A stretch of 47,134 nt of DNA, from contig JAJFFP010000059.1 in NCBI GenBank assembly GCA_021776595.1, positions 1-47,134 of the forward strand, written 5' to 3'. Under the pieces are notes generated by a model. That model worked only from the letters and a program-made list of their open reading frames with translations, searched no databases and was not told where the DNA came from. A program made the position numbers and the translations under genes. Shown piece after piece: positions 43,622 through 47,134 of this stretch; the stretch's first letter is position 1; the number at the start of each line of letters is the position of its first letter. The DNA comes from Robiginitomaculum sp. Its GTDB lineage: Bacteria; Pseudomonadota; Alphaproteobacteria; Caulobacterales; Maricaulaceae.

Positions 43622-45991
43622 ATGAGGCAAAAGATAAAATTTCCGGGCCGCAAAGGGCTTACGCTTAAGTCCAGCATCATAACCATGATGACGGTTTTTA
43701 TTCTCACGACACTCACGATGTGTGCCATAACGCTGGGGGCGGTGCAGACAACCAGCCGGGCCATTGGTAAAGAAGGCGAATTGCTGGAACGTTATCGTTT
43801 GGCCTACGACCTTAGTGATGCCGTCACAGAACTTTTGTATCGCAGTGCCGACCTGTCTAACTCGCTATCCGACCAGGCGCTTAATGCCTTTTATCAAGCG
43901 CAAGGCAAACTTCAGGGTTTGGGGGATGCGTTGCAAGACCCGGCTCTTGCCGCTTTTATTGATACAAAAACTGAAGAAATTTCCCGTCAATCCCTGGCCG
44001 CTCTTGACCATTATATTGCCAATGACCGCAAGGCCGGCGATGCCAATATGGCAGAGGTTCGTTCCATCTCAACGGCTTTGCGCTCAAAGGTCCTTTCGCA
44101 CCAATCCACACGCTTGCAAGAACTTGAACATATTCAGGCTAAAAACTTATCTACGAATGGCTTTGTCGGAAAAACTACATTCGCGTTTACCATGCTGGCA
44201 ATTTTACTCGCCGGGTCGATCATGTTGTTACTATACCGGATTACCATCAAACCAATTCATGGCTTTATTACTTCATTAAAAAAGGCGGCACTTTCACCTG
44301 AAAAAGCCAACCGCCACAGACTCAGTAATGTTGTGGCCGGCGAAATTGGCGAGGCCACGACTGCATTAAATACCTTACTGGATGCCACGCAAAATGCACT
44401 GGAAAACGCGCGCGCACAGGCAGAGATGGCAAATCATTCCGAAGCACGCTGGAAAGCCATTTTTAATCTCTCTCCGGATGCTATCCTGCTGATTGAACGA
44501 GACACGACTAAAATTGTTGATTGCAATCCTGCTGCACTGGACATGTTGGGGCAAGCAGAAGCCGACATCACGCAATACTCCGCCTTTGACTTTCATCCAC
44601 ATGAGAAAGAGTCTCTGAACGCGTTTTTATCAAATATCCATGCAAATGGTCACGCCCGCGTGGACGACCTTTCCTGTAAGCTGGAGGATAAAACAATTCC
44701 GGTTTCGGTTGTCGGCGTCGATGTGCCTGGCGACACTATAGATGCGACCATGCTCTATGTTCGCGACATGTCAGAGTTTGTATCGCAACAACAAGCCTTG
44801 AAAACCGCCCGCAGGGAAGCCGAACAGGCCAGTGAAGCCAAAGGTGCCTTTTTGGCCACAATGAGCCACGAAATCCGCACACCTCTCAATGGCATGTTGG
44901 GGATGGCACAGGCATTGAAGACCAGCAAACTGTGCGGTGATGACGCCGATAAGGTTGAAACCATTATTGAATCTGGCGATATGCTGATGACATTGCTTAA
45001 TGATGTGTTGGACATTTCAAAAATCAATGCCGACCAGATGCAACTAAGCTCCATACCGTCAAACCTGTCCCAATTGGCAAGTCGGACGCACAAACTTTTC
45101 TCTGCACAGGCAGAAGATAAAAATATTGATTTCAGGTTATCGATCAGCAAGGACGTGCCTGAAATTGCCATGTTTGATCAGGTTCGTGTCAGGCAATGCC
45201 TGTCCAATCTGGTTTCAAACGCTTTGAAATTTACAGATAAAGGCGAAGTGGCCATCGAGGTTTTTGTGCACTCCGTAAAAGACAAGGTATGCACACTGGG
45301 ATTGCGGGTCCGTGATAGCGGTATTGGCATGAATGTGGAAACACAGGCGCGTATTTTCTCTCCCTTTATTCAGGCGGATAGCTCTACATCACGTAAATTT
45401 GGTGGAACCGGGCTTGGCTTGTCGATTACACGTGAACTGGCACAGATGATGGATGGAAACATCGAAGTGCAAAGCACAGCGGGTAAAGGATCCTGCTTTA
45501 CCTTCACATTCAGCGCAACGATCGAACAAGCGGATGGCGATGCTCTGCAAAAGGTCGAAAAGAAATCTGTAAAAACCGGGCTGTCAGACTATACCGTCCT
45601 GATTGTTGACGATAGCGATATAAATCGCAAGGTCATCAGGACATTGTTATCCGCAACCGGTATTGGCATAGCCGAAGCGGTAAATGGTCGTGAAGCGCTG
45701 GATATGTTACACAAACAGGCATTTGACGTTGTTCTTCTGGACATGCACATGCCTGTTCTTAATGGACCCGATACTATTGCGCACATCCGTTCCTGTGGGG
45801 AACCGTGGAGCGATATTGCTGTGCTGGCCGTAACCGCCGATACAGAAATGAGTAAGAAAGAAACGTATCTGCCCATGGGACTGGACGGTTATATCTCCAA
45901 ACCCATTGACCAACGCATTTTATTTACGCGCGTCTTTGAAGCGGTTAACAAGCAACACAGCAACACGTCCAATGCTATGAAATATGCTTAG
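43622..45991 (+). CDS. Hybrid sensor histidine kinase with receiver domain
   Basis: The 789-residue protein has two membrane helices (about 17-40 and 182-204) around a periplasmic helical domain, then a HAMP-like linker (to about 265), a PAS domain (about 272-390), the HisKA dimer with SHEIRTP (phospho-His H416), the ATPase domain (N box near LSNLVSNALKF, G boxes DSGIGM and GGTGLGLS) and a C-terminal receiver with D707 in VVLLDMHMPV. The cognate output partner is not in the window. The ATG at 43622 has only a weak ribosome site. It is divergent from hutU, and its last 17 bases overlap the hutG stop, so it may sense a hut-related signal; that is inference. Confidence 0.93.
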   Translation: MRQKIKFPGRKGLTLKSSIITMMTVFILTTLTMCAITLGAVQTTSRAIGKEGELLERYRLAYDLSDAVTELLYRSADLSNSLSDQALNAFYQAQGKLQGLGDALQDPALAAFIDTKTEEISRQSLAALDHYIANDRKAGDANMAEVRSISTALRSKVLSHQSTRLQELEHIQAKNLSTNGFVGKTTFAFTMLAILLAGSIMLLLYRITIKPIHGFITSLKKAALSPEKANRHRLSNVVAGEIGEATTALNTLLDATQNALENARAQAEMANHSEARWKAIFNLSPDAILLIERDTTKIVDCNPAALDMLGQAEADITQYSAFDFHPHEKESLNAFLSNIHANGHARVDDLSCKLEDKTIPVSVVGVDVPGDTIDATMLYVRDMSEFVSQQQALKTARREAEQASEAKGAFLATMSHEIRTPLNGMLGMAQALKTSKLCGDDADKVETIIESGDMLMTLLNDVLDISKINADQMQLSSIPSNLSQLASRTHKLFSAQAEDKNIDFRLSISKDVPEIAMFDQVRVRQCLSNLVSNALKFTDKGEVAIEVFVHSVKDKVCTLGLRVRDSGIGMNVETQARIFSPFIQADSSTSRKFGGTGLGLSITRELAQMMDGNIEVQSTAGKGSCFTFTFSATIEQADGDALQKVEKKSVKTGLSDYTVLIVDDSDINRKVIRTLLSATGIGIAEAVNGREALDMLHKQAFDVVLLDMHMPVLNGPDTIAHIRSCGEPWSDIAVLAVTADTEMSKKETYLPMGLDGYISKPIDQRILFTRVFEAVNKQHSNTSNAMKYA

Positions 45992-46769
45992 CCTTTGCCT
46001 GTATGACCTCTAGCACATCGTTAAGCACTGCTTGCAATCGCTTTGCACGGGCTGCGCGCCATAACCAGGGTGGGCACTCCTCCATATAGGCACGTTGCGC
46101 GATTTCCATTTGCACAGCATACACATTATCATTCGGTTTGGCATAATGGCGGGTAATCCACCCGCCGCGAAACCGGCCATTTACGACATGTGTGAACGGG
46201 CTTGCTTGCAGGATGTTTGCGATGCCCGCCTGTAATGCCGGACCGCAGGAACGCCCCTGATTAGTGCCCAGGTTCAGCACCGGTAAATCCCCTGAAAACA
46301 AGCGAGGCACCGTGCCACGTATGGAATGGCAATCATAAAGCACAGCATAACCATGCAATGTTTTTACACGGATGATCTGTGCGGCTAATGCCTCATGATA
46401 TGGATTAAAATAGCGTTGCGCACGGCGCTTGATTTCATGCACATCAGGGGCTTTGCCTTCACACCAGAGCGGTTTGCCATCAAAGTCTTCCAGCGGGCAA
46501 AGCCCGGTAGTGTTTTGCCCCGGATACAGTGATTTTCCTTCCGGATCACGATTGAGGTCAATGACATAACGCGAATACCTGGCCTGCAACCAGGTGACAT
46601 CCTTGGTTTTGGCAAATTCATATAATCGCGACACATGCCAATCTGTATCGGTTAGCTTTTTACCCTCATGGTTAAGGTTCTGCGCTATATCTTCCGGAAC
46701 ATCGGTACCAGAGTGCGGGAAGCTAAGAATGAGGGGGGATTGCCCCTCTGTCAGGTCAAATGGGCGCAT
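45975..46769 (-). CDS. hutG: N-formylglutamate amidohydrolase
   Basis: The 264-residue enzyme hydrolyses N-formylglutamate to glutamate and formate, the last step of the five-step histidine pathway. Motifs are [46 protein letters not shown] and [17 protein letters not shown], with His, Asp and Glu that could hold zinc. The ATG at 46769 ([10 protein letters not shown]) has AAAGG six bases upstream and lies within the end of hutH (14-base overlap); an ATG at 46793 adds eight residues. The presence of this form implies that formiminoglutamate is first deiminated by a HutF-type enzyme, not seen here. Confidence 0.93.
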   Translation of the reverse strand: MRPFDLTEGQSPLILSFPHSGTDVPEDIAQNLNHEGKKLTDTDWHVSRLYEFAKTKDVTWLQARYSRYVIDLNRDPEGKSLYPGQNTTGLCPLEDFDGKPLWCEGKAPDVHEIKRRAQRYFNPYHEALAAQIIRVKTLHGYAVLYDCHSIRGTVPRLFSGDLPVLNLGTNQGRSCGPALQAGIANILQASPFTHVVNGRFRGGWITRHYAKPNDNVYAVQMEIAQRAYMEECPPWLWRAARAKRLQAVLNDVLEVIQAKAKHIS

Positions 46770-47134
46770 CACAAACCTTTGGCAGCACTTCATTCATACC
46801 TTCCAGATTTACCAATGCGCCTGTGTGCGCCATTTGCCCGGCAATGGCCATGTCCGGCGCCATCATGCGATCCTCTTTCAACACTGGCACCTTTTCGCGT
46901 ATTGCGTCATAAACAGCTTCTATCAGGTCTGAGCTTTTCTCCTCGCCAACGTGTAAATCCATGGCCTGCGCCGAGGCCAGTAACTCTATACCCACAACGT
47001 TTGCTGCGTTATCTGCCATCTCCAGCAAACGCCGTGCGCCATGCGTCGCCATGGAAACATGATCCTCCTGATTGGCGGAGGTTGGAATACTATCCACACT
47101 GGCAGGCATGGCGCGTTGTTTATTTTCTGAAACC
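46756..47134 (-). CDS. hutH: Histidine ammonia-lyase, C-terminal fragment (5' part outside window)
   Basis: The last 125 residues of HutH are present, running in from the window edge. [16 protein letters not shown] is a signature of the histidine and aromatic ammonia-lyase family; the Gln and Glu here are near the active site, while the MIO-forming Ala-Ser-Gly is outside the window. The enzyme removes ammonia from histidine to give urocanate, feeding HutU. The gene is only partial because of the window limit; there is no sign of damage. Its stop overlaps hutG, so they are one operon. Confidence 0.95.
   Translation of the reverse strand, partial: VSENKQRAMPASVDSIPTSANQEDHVSMATHGARRLLEMADNAANVVGIELLASAQAMDLHVGEEKSSDLIEAVYDAIREKVPVLKEDRMMAPDMAIAGQMAHTGALVNLEGMNEVLPKVCDAPI

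Overview
The window reads as a chromosomal segment of an alphaproteobacterium; I cannot place it below class level. The evidence is a PdhB that carries its own lipoyl domain beside pdhA, pdhC and lpd, ftsB and eno in the same neighbourhood, a YdcH/DUF465 protein, a HemB with aspartates where zinc-type enzymes have cysteines, and a Tad-like protein with a von Willebrand A (vWA) domain. GC content looks moderate and most genes are densely packed. I saw no rRNA, tRNA, CRISPR array, transposase or phage gene.

Layout. 1-1260: an exported FG-GAP beta-propeller, cut by the left edge. 1366-3669: valine catabolism (HIBCH-type hydrolase and isobutyryl-CoA dehydrogenase-like enzyme). 3806-7675: hemB, an exported M28 peptidase and two unknown genes. 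7977-15499: a minus-strand pyruvate dehydrogenase cluster, pdhA - small exported protein - pdhB - GFA protein - pdhC - marC - double-hotdog thioesterase - lpd. 15895-22204: a membrane TolB-like/TPR protein, ftsB, a lipoprotein, a DUF2147 protein and enolase. 22348-24244: a TPR protein with two CX3C motifs, overlapping a frameshifted c-type cytochrome lipoprotein. 24254-32779: rpmF, a DUF819 membrane protein, an ABC ATPase with a permease fused to an M1-type aminopeptidase, thymidine kinase, an exported duplicated-domain protein and DUF465. 32793-34145: a Tad-like vWA protein with 19 consecutive lysines. 34299-40503: isovaleryl-CoA dehydrogenase, a PpiC-like/HupE pair, glmS and kdsD. 40513-47134: two tandem DUF6445-like proteins and histidine-utilisation genes (hutU, hutG, partial hutH), with a hybrid histidine kinase on the opposite strand between hutG and hutU.

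The most distinctive feature is the repeat content. One palindromic family (arms near ATCCTTCGACAAGCTCAGGA) lies inside three reading frames, pdhC, pdhB and the TolB/TPR gene, each time in the same translation phase and each time in an interdomain linker. Its translation gives recurrent peptides close to ILRQAQDE and HPELVEG. A second palindromic family (ends near CGTCATnCC) occurs four times, only between genes. A third kind (CTCTCCC/GGGAGAG hairpins) occurs once, next to a degenerate half copy of the second. Together these suggest a genome shaped by small non-autonomous palindromic elements, some tolerated as protein linkers.

Metabolically the window joins glycolysis and pyruvate oxidation (eno, PDH), branched-chain amino acid and histidine breakdown, haem synthesis, and envelope precursor synthesis (glmS, kdsD). 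The candidates for undescribed biology are the in-frame palindromes, the polylysine vWA protein, the CX3C TPR/cytochrome pair, the tandem candidate oxygenases beside hutU, and the unrelated genes carried in the PDH cluster.
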